This document shows positions 46,143-57,487 of a stretch of DNA of 59,382 bases, piece after piece. The number at the start of each line of letters is the position of its first letter. Within the stretch, counting starts at the first letter, position 1. Position numbers and translations under genes: made by a program. The DNA is from Haplosporangium gracile (taxonomy: Eukaryota > Mortierellomycota > Mortierellomycetes > Mortierellales > Mortierellaceae). Under the pieces are notes generated by a model. It searched no databases. It was not told the DNA's origin and saw only the letters and a program-made list of their open reading frames with translations. Location: the NCBI GenBank assembly GCA_015499985.1, contig JAAAUF010000137.1, positions 1-59,382 on the forward strand, in the 5' to 3' direction.

Positions 46143-48007
46143 TGGAGCTGTCTGTCGTTGGGGTGGCGTTGGTGCAGAGGTTGGTCGAACGGGTGATCGA
46201 TATCGTTCAGAGGATTGTTGATTCCTTGAACTTCAGTTGTAGTGTTTTTAGCTGAAGAGGAGATGGACTCGGTATGGTCGTGGAGGAGGTCGAGTTTGTG
46301 AAGGGCAAGGGATTGGGGGGACTTTTGTTGAAGTAAGAAAAAGGGGAGGAGACGAGGGAGATAAAAGTGAGGGACTTGGTCGGCGAGGGTGACGGTGGAG
46401 GGGAGGAGGAAGCGAGGGTAGGCTGGGCGGGAGATTGGTTTGGGGAGGGGGACGGGGTTGGACTGCAGGAGCGAGACGGAGGTGAGGCCTGCGGAACGAG
46501 TAGCGAAGGACTGAAGGGACGGAATGGTGGGAAGCAGAGAAAGAAGAGGAGTGGAGGAGGTGGAGGATTGGCGGATTGGAGGATCGGAGAGTAGAAGATG
46601 GGTATGCAGAGGATTGATAAAGAAAGAAGGAAGAAAGTGGGCGTAGTAGTGAGAACGATTTCTTTAATTGACTATGAGGTTGAGAGTCGGAGAGAGTGGG
46701 AGTGGAGGTAGTGTTGGTTTTGCTGTTTGGTTGTGGGTTGTGGGTTTTGGTAATTGACAATAATATTCCCCTTCCCTTTTTATATGATTTCGAGAGAAAA
46801 AAAGTGGGCGTAAAAACCCCGCTCCGAAGTGGCCATTACAGCGCTAAGATGTTCACTCTCGCCCATTACTTGAATCAGTGCTATCTTTGTCATGACCCTC
46901 CCTCCTTGGGCATCGCCATTCCCTTTCCAGGTACACCGGTGTTTCATTACCTTCTCTGATTTCACTCACCCCATTATCCTATATCCAATACCATCATTCC
47001 CACACAAGCACATTTTTCATATGTATTCATTTTATCCTCGTACGACTTTACTCCAAAACCTTACAACTAACTAACAGCAAGCATCTATCCCCCACGTACA
47101 AAACAAAAACAAGAACAACACATGCATTCATTGTCCCTCCACTCTCCCAAGAATAGATCGTTCACACCTCGCCCTGCTTTGCCTCCGAGAGTTTCTCCAA
47201 AAAAAACATGGCTCGAAAAAAAGAGAAACTATCAGTCAAACCGCGCGAGTTTTTGATGCAAAGAACGCAAAGAACAATTGAGTTGAGGTCATGTTTCTTT
47301 ATCTTGGCTATGCTGGTTCCTCTTGACTATCCTTACAGAGAAGCATCTATTCGGATCAAATGGATTCTCTAGAGACACAGAAACACTGTTAGTCAAGACG
47401 AAATGAAAAAAGGTAAACATGCCAAAATAACACTCATTTCCGTCCAAACAAACGCGAACAGACGAATCAGGACATAATTGACCTTTCTGGCCTTGCCTCC
47501 TTCATTTCACTCGTTATCTTTCCTCCCTTTCCCCCCATTCTTTTCTGTGTGTGTGAGTTTGTACCTCAAAAATCGTTGTCAAAAAATAGCTAGTCCTTGT
47601 TCCTCGTTCCCCATTCTAGAACAGGCCTTTGGCTTTAACTTAAGGTAACTGTTTGACGCCCCCCGAGTTTTGCGCCAAAATAATCAACAAGGCCTTAGCA
47701 ATCCTTGTCCAGAAAAAAAAATTGGAGATTTAAAAACATTGGCCCGGCCCTTCTTCGTAAAAGAAAGAAAAGGACTAAAGTCTTTTGCCCAAAAGAAGTT
47801 CGCCCGAAGATCCAAAAACTGAAATGATAATAAAGAAAAAAAATGAAAGAAATAACCGCTGTTGTTGAGAGCAATGACCGAGATAAAAGAGAATGAGCTT
47901 TTGGAGGGAGAACAGTAGACAAAGAAGACACACGGGTGCCGATGTGAACAGAGCCCACATTGGAACAAGAATAACTCTTTGTAATTGAACAAAAAAAAAA
48001 AAAAAAA

Positions 48008-48016
48008 NNNNNNNNN
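48008..48016. other. Run of nine Ns (assembly gap)
   Basis: Nine undetermined bases directly follow a poly-A run of 17 bases and precede further A-rich sequence, so this is probably an unresolved homopolymer. Any frame crossing it is unreliable. Confidence 0.99.
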
Positions 48017-48023
48017 AAAGGCG

Positions 48024-48080
48024 CTTCCTCCTTCCCTCACACTGCTTCCCTCCTTCCCTCACACTGCTTCCCTCCTTCCA
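48024..48080. repeat. 22-bp tandem repeat beside the gap
   Basis: The unit cctccttccctcacactgct recurs twice, followed by a partial third copy, immediately right of the N run. It is pyrimidine-rich and may have contributed to the assembly break. Confidence 0.8.
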
Positions 48081-48618
48081 ACCCACTTCGGAGCAGCAAA
48101 AAACAAAGGGTTTCACATCGCAATCGGGAAACGCCGACTGACCATTTGAATAAACAGAGGGCTCACGACAAAAATAACTTTCACGGCATTTCCATAATTG
48201 ACAACGGATCAATCAAATCTCACAAATACAGTCCTATCAGGTGGGCTGAAATAAGCGTGGTAGATGGTTTTTATTCTTTTCAAAGACACGGAAACAACAA
48301 GAGAACGGCGTAGCAAAAGCGAGGGTCACAAGCGCAAGAGCTATACGCACGCATCCAAATGAGAAAGGGGAACATATAAAAAAGAAAGAAAGAGAAAGAA
48401 AGAGAAAATAGATGGTCGTATTGCGCTTTTCAGATAAGAATGTACAATGAACAAATAAAATCGACGTTAGTTTGGGAATAAAATAGAACGGCTTGTTTGC
48501 TGCACCATAAGGATATATCAGTTGGAACTCACCAATAGCTCGTTACAGACGAGGTTCTTCAGGACATCGTGAACTGATGCCTTCAGATTAGCTGTTGGAT
48601 CCAGTAGAGTCACTGGTG

Positions 48619-50380
48619 CTAGGTGTTGGTTTCGCGATCTTTGGTCGATGTCTAGACTCGAAGGGGGGGAAGTGTCCTCCGTTCGCCAGACTTCAGCGTT
48701 TCGCGAGAGGTCAAGCGAGAGTAACCTGCGATAGCGATGGCGACCGCGGCGTTGTCGTCACGCCCTCTGATAGTGTGGCCGCTCTAAACAACCTCGCAGT
48801 CTCGACTCACGCACTCCACAGCACCATGGATCCATACCGTCCTGATGCTTCCTTTGATCATCTTTCTTGCACGAGCAAGCCTCAGCTGGTTGTAGCAGAA
48901 AATGCAGATCTGACTGGTCCGCATTTCGTCCGTCATGAGGACAGGCATGATTGCCTGTGCTGCTCTGTGATCCGACCATCGCCCAGGTTGAACATCTTCG
49001 AGAGTCCGAACATGTTGCAAAGTGTTGTTGAACAACTCTTTGTAGATGGTACGAACGTCTTGGTTCTGGCTCTTCCTGAGTCGTTTCTCTCTTTTCTTAG
49101 TGGTAGATCGACCAAAAGTTACCTCATGGACCTGCTTTGAGGATATAGTATACGCCTTGGGCTTCTTGATTTTATGCAGATCATGCGAAGCTGGTGAAGG
49201 TATTTTGGCGTCTCGTCCGAAGTAATATCAGCCTGGGAGCTCTCGTTACCGTCGTTAGTTTCGTCGTCATAATCGAGAATAGTTTTCTAGTCGTCTACAG
49301 TAAGGCAAAAAAAGTGAGCGGAGTAAATCGTTAGAAGGAAAGAGTAATTAACACAAGCTGACTATGTCAATTAATCTGCATTCCTGCAAAGGCATCTCTA
49401 CAAAAGAACTTTATCCTACTTACCGAACAAAGCAGAATACCGATTGATATGCGCATAGAGGTCTTGTCTACTCTGGGGTACCGTAAGGTGCATCATGTTG
49501 AGACCCCTATCCGTTCCTGCATATCCCTCCAGATGTCTTGAGTCTGTCGCAGAGCTGAGAAGATCCTTGATGCAAGTTGCCTCTACATAGTCCTGGGTCG
49601 CGGGACGCTGGAGAATGGGTCTGCTGGTTATCATCTCTTCTGGAGGAGGAGAGGGGGTCTTGGTTGGGGGCGTTTCGGTTAGTTTGTTCCAGTAGTACAG
49701 GGATCGTCGGGCCAATCTCAGGTCTCTCTCTTTGGGGTCGAGAGCTTGGCGGGAGTCATCAACCTTTTATCGAAGGCCTTTGACAACTGCATACGTACTT
49801 CTGGTGTCCTTGTTGTTGCGCTTTCGAGGGCTTACGAGTGCTGCCGAGCGTTGTATCTCCAGCTCACTCACGGTGTTCTTGAATCATTGTCATCATTGAA
49901 CTGGTACTTCAAAATACCAGATACATACCAGGTATGTATGAAAACTATATACCCTTGTTCAGGCTTGAATGTGTCCTTGGTAGCTTTAACTGGTTTCCTC
50001 TTGTTCGCTCGATACTTTGCGATATGGTAGACCGGCTCCGGTGTCGAGTGTGTAAGGCAGTCTGGCTGAGATGTTTCCTGGGGAATGGGTCCGACCTGGC
50101 TTGATGATGAAGGCCAGTCCAGCTCAGAAAATGGAGCAGCGGCTTGACAAGGGGAGGAAGGGCGAGCCTCACCAGAGGATGACGATTCGTTTCGTTGAGA
50201 TGATAGGGCTACGGCCTGATCAGAGGATGGAGGTACAGCCTTGAGCGCGACAAACTGCCCTAGGCCCTCCAAAGAACTCTTTACATGCAAAAAGACGATC
50301 GTTGTGGTGTAAGGGTTGGCCTCGTCCGGGTTGTCATAGATCTTTATTCTCTTCCTTGTGGAGAAAACTAACAATCAAAT
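48619..50380 (-). pseudogene. Fanzor (eukaryotic TnpB-like RNA-guided nuclease) relic
   Basis: On the minus strand, pieces in family order but several frames can be read. A probable N-terminal piece sits at about 50370-50280 (RKRIKIYDNPDEANPYTTT). A RuvC-I-like segment at 49715-49416 reads HLEGYAGTDRGLNMM, the candidate catalytic Asp being near 49510. A basic helical segment follows at about 49240-49000 (KAYTISSKQVHEVTFGRSTT, KKREKRLRKS). A zinc ribbon comes next (TDEMRTSQICIFCYN ... GAVECVSRDC, CxxC plus Cx4C). After a TAG at 48784-48786 the same frame gives GHTIRGRDDNAAVAIAIAGY, the RuvC-III box, ending at 48619. Only about 25 residues lie where the RuvC-II Glu region should be. Frameshifts, stops and this deletion make it inactive. 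Living relatives are transposon-encoded RNA-guided DNA nucleases. Confidence 0.68.
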
Positions 50381-50688
50381 GTTTAGCTGCTCCGAAATGC
50401 GAAATGCGACGAAGAACAAAGTGGCTCTTGCGGGGAACATCGATTTTTTGAGAGAGCGTAGTGATCGTGGCTGTGTCGCTCGTTGTGATAAAAGATGGGA
50501 GGAGGGGCGTGGGTTCGATCACTGCGGGGTGCCTCGTGGAAATTACGGCGGACTTGCTGTAAGGTTGAACTAAAGTTTGCTTGCTGATTTCTCGTAGAGG
50601 GGGGGGGGAGGGGGCGTGCTGGAGTATTTGGTGGGGTCTGCTGCAGTAGTTGGAGTCGTCGTAGGTGCAGTGAGAAGATGGTCTTGGA

Positions 50689-51048
50689 TCAAGTCGGGTA
50701 TGTTGATGCAAAAATTGTAATGGGATCCTTCTGTGCGCCAGTGAGATAGCTAATGATATACCCAGCCAACTGTGAGGTCGACGAGTCTCCTTTGTTGACT
50801 ACGAGGTTGATTCCACGGAGGAAGCGAAGTGCCGCGTCATAGTCCTCGTTGGCTATAGGTTTATCCTGTCCGCACCGCCCCTCTGCATCCACGAGGCAGC
50901 AATAGAGGTCATCCTGATCCTGATCCTCGCCTCTGCGCGGTAATCTCGGGATCTTGACAGTGAAGGATTGGTTTTGGTCAAGAGTCAGTAAACCGCCAAC
51001 CAAAAACGAAATCGAAAACGAAGCAATGGTTTCTTCTCGTCTTGACAT
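50689..51048 (-). CDS. Small ORF of unknown function upstream of the Fanzor relic
   Basis: From the ATG at 51048 this gives 119 residues (MSRREETIASFSISFLVGG ... ITIFASTYPT). Composition is ordinary and partly acidic: GEDQDQDDLYCCLVDAEGRC, DKPIANEDYDAALRFLRGIN and SQLAGYIISYLTGAQKDP. No family is recognised. It lies on the same strand as the Fanzor relic and ends about 310 bp before the relic's probable N-terminal piece. It may be a separate gene, an N-terminal exon, or part of the mobile element. Another frame stays open past its stop (IPDLIQDHLLTAPTTTPTTA), so a frameshift near 50720 is possible. The longer upstream extension is low-complexity and was not used. Confidence 0.4.
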   Translation of the reverse strand: MSRREETIASFSISFLVGGLLTLDQNQSFTVKIPRLPRRGEDQDQDDLYCCLVDAEGRCGQDKPIANEDYDAALRFLRGINLVVNKGDSSTSQLAGYIISYLTGAQKDPITIFASTYPT

Positions 51049-51910
51049 ACAGCAAAAAAACTGTACCCCTAGGCAGCTGGCGGTCATGTAGCACAATGTT
51101 CGGCAGAGTGTGTGAGGAGTTTTTGTGTGGTATGTATTGGTTGTTGAAGGAAGATAGGCGTGACTAGGACAGTACGAAACAATGAGAAAATGGCTATGGG
51201 AGGGGAGAAAAGGAAAAAAAAGGAAGAAGGGAAACAATAGGGGAGGATAACCATCATTCTAATGGCGTGTCTTTCTTAATAGCAGGAACACCACTCAGAA
51301 GAAATTATCCGAATTATATGCTTGCACGCGTAATTTTATTTGAAATCTGTAATAAAAATAGAAAAAAAAAACAACAAAAAAAAAAAATGGGACACAAGGA
51401 GAAACTGCATCACACTCGAAAAGGGTGTGTGCATCAATACAACTGTGCTGTTGTGGTGAAGCGACTTTTTTTTTTTTTTTGATATTTTCGTATTTTTCTC
51501 ATTTTTTTGAAGGGTAAGGATAGGAAGGGCATCAGAACACATATAGGTGTTAGCGTCTCTAGTTGGTGTTTTTTTGTAGCATAAAAAAAAGTATGGAAAT
51601 CCTGTTCCGAGGAGGTAGAGGGGAGTGTCGGTTGGTTGGTCAGTCAGTCAGGGTTGTCGCTTTGCCACTTGCTTAGCGCCGTCTCTCCAGTCGATTGTAG
51701 ATCCATATTGCTTCCCATTCTAAACATGACTCGGAACTCCACTGTGCTGGTTTGTTGTTTGTTGTTTTTGGTGGTGGATGGTGGAATGGTTGAAGGGTCT
51801 CACGGGGGGTGTAGCGTCTGTCATTCGTCACCTGAAATAATAACAGGCGCGAGTAGTTGTTGTCGGATAAAATTTGCTCACACTTGCAGCCGAGCAATGC
51901 TCCTCCTCTT
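51049..51910. other. Intergenic, no gene seen
   Basis: This AT-rich segment has poly-A and poly-T runs (for example near 51360 and 51465). It should include the 3' UTR of the EST1/SMG7-like gene and the promoter of the small ORF. Confidence 0.4.
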
Positions 51911-54900
51911 TCATCGCCAATCGCCGTCCCTCATGGCCTGTGGAGTGCCATTCCTGCCCTGCTGCGAGTAGTGATGTTGTGGTTGCTGGGGCACCTGAGG
52001 CTGGTACTGGTACTTGGGTCGGACTTGAGGAACATGGCGAGGCTGCTTCTGAGATTGCTGGAAAACAGGATCGTCGCAGAATCCAGAGGGGCTCACAGCC
52101 ATAGGGCTGGTCGGAAGAGAGGTTCCTGGAGGTCCTTGAGTTGGAACAGATGTGAATCCTACAAGCGAGTTCGCATCCCGAGGCTCATACGACGTAGGCG
52201 AAATCATGCCATTTCCCAAGGCGTTCGAAGAAAGGCCGCCCCAAGTAGTACTGCCGCTGATGCCATCCGTAGTGCGCGAGGTGCGGAGTGAATTGATCGA
52301 GTGGCGCCAATCGTCTGCAACGCCAAACTGAAATCCGCCGAAAAGACTGTCGACGGTGGGCGAGGGGTTCATGCGCATTCCTCCCGGTGATCCAAATTTA
52401 GACGAAGATCCGCTCATGTCCAAGCCAGGGGATGATTGGTTTGATCCTGTAGGAGACAAGGATGCACGCCTTCCTGCTCCAATGACACCAGTGCTGGTCT
52501 TCAGGTGGGCTGGCTTGGGAGTAGGTTTGCCACCGATAGTGCTGCTGCGTCCCTTGAACAAAACAATTTCCTCCACATCATCATCTTCGTCCTCATCGTC
52601 ATCATCGTCCTGGCCAACAATAAGCGAGAGGTCATTGTCATCGTCCAAGAGCAACGCAGCGACAACCTGACGCTGATCGATACCCTGATCAAAATGAGTG
52701 TCTTTGCCTGTTTTGACGAGCCCCTGGCAGGAGGCATCTTGTACCTTTGAAACCGATGTCTTGCGGATGTGATGCGGATTCATATCCTCATCCTCCTCGT
52801 CGCGCTCATAATCAGTCTCCTCTCCGTCATCATCCTCATCATCATAATCCTCCTCGGCAGAACCTTTGATGTTTGTCTGAATGGCGTTGACAGTCGATTC
52901 GTCATCCTCGTCGCGCTCCACTGAGAATCGAACGGTCTGCATGTCGTCCTCGTCCTCGATGGTTTTTCCGTAAAACGCGAGCCAGTCAATCTTGGCGAGA
53001 CTAAGGGCGTCGTGGAACATGTCGCCCACACGCATCTGCATCTCTGCCTTAGGGCTGATCCTGCTGGGTGGTATGATCGACAGGGGGCGCTCGTCGATGG
53101 CCCTCTTAAGCGCAGCAAAGCCCTGCAACTCGGCGTCCTCCTTGAGCACATCACGACAAAAGATCGCATCTTCGGCAAAGGGATAAACTTGGGCGAGCAA
53201 GTTCAAAAAGGTCGAGAGGTCCTCCCAAATCTGTTCTAAATGGAATCGGTCCTCTTTGTCGTCAGCAGAAAGGCCCTCCGAAAGTCGCTTGACATGATGA
53301 ATGTTGACCTGTATCCACTTCAATGAAAGTCTCAAAGTCGGCATCGAGCGATGAACATTCGAAGGCAAAAAGTCCATGGGACGTCCATTGTTCTTGTGAT
53401 CTCCGTTCCTGTGGTTCTCCAGGTCCGTGGTCGAGTATCGCAAAACAGTGGCAAAGCAGGACAAAATCAACTGCAGCGCTCTTCTCTCCGACTCGATCTG
53501 CTGCTGGGGAGATACAGTTGGGTTGTCGTCCTGAAGTGGTATGTAGCTCATGGTGTAGAGACTCGACATATTGATGATTTGGATCTTGAGCAACACATCC
53601 GGCTCCAGTAGACGTGCAATAAACAAGCGCTTCAGAGTATCGCCCATAACATCGTCGTCAACTTCTTCGGCTGAACGCATGAAGAGCGCGCCGTGCAACA
53701 AGATGAACTCTGCCAAAAAGTCGTCCAGCTGTGCCGAATCCTTGGAGTTGGGTGCCTGACGATCCGTGTAGCGCTCATCCTTGACAAACTTTTTGCCCTT
53801 CTCTGGGTCAGACGCTATCTTTTGAATCAGGACCTTGATGTTGTTGCGCGCCGTCATGAAGGGCAGTCGAACAGCCAAACTGCGGTAGTAAAAGTAAAGC
53901 GCCAAAAAGTTGTTTGGAGTGAATGTCGCAATCACTGCCAGCTGGTTGTAGGGATTTCCGCTCGAGGGGAGCAAGTTCCTGGCCTCGTTGTAGTAATCAC
54001 GTGCAGCAGACCAATTCTTCTTGGGTGAATCGTTGAATGTCTGACGATAGCGAGCTATTATTACGATAAATAAAATCGATGGTTAGTCATCGATACATAC
54101 TGCATTATTGCCTTGTTGAGATCATAAAGCCAACATTTGGTCTGGTGAATATCAATATGGCTTGCAGTCTTCTATCCTTACCAAGGTCTCCCAGAAAGAT
54201 GTAGCATTTGTGGCAGCTACTAAGGGCGGACTGTCGAGCAGCATCCGTAATATCCGACAATGGACGCCTGTCTAGTAATCAGAGTAGTAAATAAAGGAGG
54301 AAGAATACGACACTTAGTCTCCACATTTCTTTTGCATTTTCTTCTATCAGGCACAATTTAGTGGCGCTGACTGACAAAAAAATCTTATTGCTCCATACCT
54401 CCAATGGGGACCGCATGCATGCTGTCACCAGACTCGTTCAGGTCATAGCAGGACGCCAAGTTCTGGATGAGTCGATGATAGAATCCGGTCGCCTCCTGAA
54501 TGAAAGCCCTAAATTTGGTCGACACCTTTCGAAACTCGACCGAAGGCACCGGGAGTTTGTTGCCACGGGTACCGTGAGGGCGAGACCTCCCGCCGTCACG
54601 GTTGCCTCCACGACTGCCTTCGTCTCCTCGTCCACCTCCGCCTCCTCGTCGTCCTTGAGGATGTTGCTGCTGGTTTGAATGGTCGTTGCTGTTGTCGGGA
54701 CGACTAAGCATGGTCAGTTTGCGACGGTAGCCATCGATGACGATGTAAAAGACATTCTTCCAGAGTGCCGACTCGATCTCCTTGGACTGCGCGAGCACAA
54801 TATCCGTCAAAATCAATCGTTCATACTCCTCCCGCAGTCTAGTTGAAAAAAAAACCAAATCAATTAGTCAAAACAAAAAACGGAACCAGCTTCATAATGG

Positions 54901-55403
54901 TGCTCCATTGGTGCGAATCGGAAGTAGATAGGCGCAGTCCTGTCTTTCTTTGTCTCTCTATCTATCAGTTCATGCTAAGTATCTGTGCAACAAAAGAAAG
55001 AAAGTAATGGGAAAAGGAACGTAACAAGAGTAAGATTTTTTTTGGTTATTGTGTTATTACCTGTCTCTTGCGTTGGTGACTCCTGTCGCTCCTTTCTGAT
55101 GCAAAAGGGTCTTCAGGTTCCTCTCCTGTGCCTGGGTTGACCTATTGAGAAAATAATGTTAAGAAAGGGTGTGTCAATTCCAGGTGCGAGTTCTAATTCA
55201 TAAAGCGAAGAAGAGCTGCTGAATGGTTGAAATTGAAACTTTTCTTCAACAGCTATGCCTCCTCCTCCTTGTCATACATAGTTGTTGTTGTTTTTGTATT
55301 GGTTCTCCTTGCATGGGAAAAAAAAGGAGTGATTATTGCAAGGGAGAGTGTTGTGAACATACTTGTATCGCTCCAACCAAAGAGCCTGAGGATCTTCGGT
55401 CAT
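51911..55403 (-). CDS. EST1/SMG7-like protein (14-3-3-like and helical-hairpin domains)
   Basis: Five exons, 55403-55363 (41 nt), 55141-55061, 54838-54399, 54271-54182 and 54054-51911, join in phases 2, 2, 1 and 1 to 931 residues. The N-terminal EST1-type part reads DPQALWLERYKSTQAQERNL, then LREEYERLILTDIVLAQSKE and LWKNVFYIVIDGYRRKL. After an Arg/Gly-rich loop comes ALSSCHKCYIFLGDLARYR, then DYYNEARNLLPSSGNPYNQL and ALYFYYRSLAVRLPF. That is the classic 14-3-3-like/TPR core of Est1, SMG5, SMG6 and SMG7. The C-terminus is disordered, with long acidic runs and a Gln-rich end. No PIN nuclease domain is present, so it is closest to SMG7/Ebs1. SMG7 binds phosphorylated Upf1 in nonsense-mediated decay; Est1 acts at telomeres. 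Which applies here is open. Confidence 0.9.
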
Positions 55404-56039
55404 CTGAGGTTCTCTCCCGTTCAGCTTTTTCTCTGGTAGTCGGTTCCTGGGGTTTCGGTTTATTTTTTTTTTAGTTTTGTTTTTTTGTTTGTTTGTTGGG
55501 GAGTGAGGGGGCTTTCTTCGCTCAGTGGCGGGTGAATGACGATAAGTGAATAGGTCAGACAGCAAACCAGGGACAGAGAAGATGGACGAAAAAGAAAAAT
55601 AAAGAAAGTTCCTTTCTTATTGAAGGGCAAGTACAACGAGAAGGGCAGGGACAAGGGAAGGAAGGAAGGAGAGGAAGAGGGGACCAGAGGGAGAGGAAGG
55701 AGGGATGTGAGAAGGCAAAGAAGAAGAAAAACAACAACAGCAACAACACAACAACAAAAAGCAAAGGAGATGATCCCGCTTTTTGCCTTCTCCTTCAATC
55801 ATCAATACCCAAATTGTCAAGGAAGGCAAAAAATCACACCCCTCACGTGTGGAGCAGCCTGCCAATCGCATATACTGCGGCGCAATAGAGGGCAAAGCAC
55901 ACAATTGAAACGATGATGCGATGCGAATTCAATTTACTTTAAAAACCGTTCACCGTCGTTTTTCTTGTTTCCACATCTTTCTTCTCTACACACCTCCCTC
56001 CCTCGCTCGCTCCCACAACTACAACAACTTCACTTCAAC
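55404..56039. promoter_or_regulatory. Divergent promoter region before the small basic ORF
   Basis: The region lies between the EST1/SMG7-like start (minus) and the small ORF (plus). A CACGTG is near 55846-55851. The last 70 bp before the ATG at 56040 are almost free of G and rich in C, T and A, ending cttcaacATG, as in well-expressed fungal leaders. Confidence 0.4.
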
Positions 56040-56264
56040 ATGTTCCAAAAGCCAAGACTCACCTACTACCGCACCTTCTTCCCCAGAAACACCCGCAACA
56101 ACTACAACATTCCCACCGCTGCCCACAGACACAGAGTTCCTCTCGTCCGTCCCTCCGCCCAAGAGAACGCCATGGCCAAAATCATGTCCATCATCGGCAA
56201 GACGAACCCCCTCAACTCGACCGTCAAGCCCTCCGTCCCCTCTGTGCAAGTTCGCGTCCTCTAA
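56040..56264 (+). CDS. Small basic protein of unknown function
   Basis: 74 residues, starting MFQKPRLTYYRTFFPRN. It is strongly basic (many Arg/Lys/His), with Tyr, Asn and Pro, and ends VKPSVPSVQVRVL. There is no clear signal peptide or membrane span; the Arg-rich, acid-poor N-terminus could be a mitochondrial targeting sequence. The good leader sequence and clean start favour a real gene. The small size and lack of a family leave room for doubt. It could also be a first exon, but no convincing donor is seen before the stop. Confidence 0.45.
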   Translation: MFQKPRLTYYRTFFPRNTRNNYNIPTAAHRHRVPLVRPSAQENAMAKIMSIIGKTNPLNSTVKPSVPSVQVRVL

Positions 56265-57487
56265 AACGACCGCAGTATGATATGAGTCGAGAAGACAGCT
56301 GGCAACAGCAAGCAGGATTGACGAAGGAGGTGGAGCTCCGAACGACGACGACAAACCATCGCTGACTGTCTTCCCTTTTGTTTTGCCTGGCATACAACTC
56401 GACTGTTGACGGGCGCTTTTATCACACGACCGCAACAGCTTTTGCAACAAACAAAAACGCAAACATACCAACATCAACAACAACAAACAGTGCCCCACAC
56501 AAACAGACAAAAAAACAAGCAACACTTTTTTTTCGTCGGTTGTAAAACAACTCTCCACTCTTCTCTGTAACTCCCCCTTTTTTTTTTTATCTTTCGGCTT
56601 ACCAACGAGCTTTGTATTTTCCTGTAAACTACCTTCTTTATTCTAAATAAATCGCGGGAATAATGCTTCCCTGTCTCTTTATTATCAATTGAGTCTCTTT
56701 GTCAACGCTGTTTGTTTTTCGTCTTCTTCCAAGTTCAAAAAGTAAGACTGTGTGGGAGTGTGTATGAGAGAGTGTGTGTGCTTTTCCTTGCCTCTCAGAT
56801 AAATCAAGATAATAGCACTTTGTGAGCACAGAAAAGCGGACCCCATGGAGAGTAAGTGACAGAGGTAGGTCACGCAGTAGTCATGGTCATGAGCAATCTT
56901 CGTAATAAAATTAGCGACAAAAAATGGCCCTTCCAAAGGAAGGTTTACTAAGCCAAGACGCAGAAGACATACAAAAAATGTTGTCATACTGTCGAACTTT
57001 CGACAACCTCCCAGCTAAATTGTCATAAAAAATAAACGTTTCCAGCAGATTATTTTGTAGACAAATGACGTGGATGACGCACCCACCCGCTGGTTCTTAC
57101 AACATCACGGCTCTGACCTTGTATGCGCTGCAGTTTCGTAACATTCCCCTCCCTCCGGGTTGTATTTATATCCATTACATAATATGAACCGAAGTAGGCG
57201 TGAACCCCAGGATGTTCGTTTGGTCATGCGGTCAGCTCATCAAAATTTGCTATGTCCGGCCCGAGCGTGGAAAGGGAGAAGAGTTCCACCTTGACTGTCT
57301 CTTATTGGCCCAATTTTTTGTTTATTTCTGCGAGTCGATCCTAATCATCCATTCCAGGGACGAGCGCGTCCATTCGTCTGTTTGTCGCTTGTCGCCTGAC
57401 TTTTTTCTTTTTCTTTTTCTTTGTGGCATGCAACACTGTCTAAGTCATGACCAAATCTTTTATTCAATTTGCATGACTGCATCACCA
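56265..57487. other. Convergent intergenic region
   Basis: No gene is supported. The segment contains the 3' side of the small ORF and of the F-box gene. Two frames are open (57200-57751 plus; 56019-56558 minus), but they show no motif and are probably shadows. Confidence 0.4.

Larger units (their letters stand above)
46143..48618. other. Intergenic region with an assembly gap
   Basis: No gene is supported in these 2.5 kb. The first part is the promoter side of the glyoxal oxidase gene; its 46250-46760 segment is purine-rich and gives only low-complexity frames. AT-rich sequence follows, then the N run at 48008-48016 and a short tandem repeat. I see no tRNA-like fold. Confidence 0.4.

Noticed and set aside
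48595..49140. Plus-strand 181-codon frame
   Set aside because: It is the antisense shadow of the Fanzor zinc-ribbon and RuvC-III segment, whose motifs read clearly on the minus strand.
50500..50545. tRNA-like B-box (GGTTCGATCAC)
   Set aside because: No matching A-box, acceptor stem or cloverleaf can be drawn around it.
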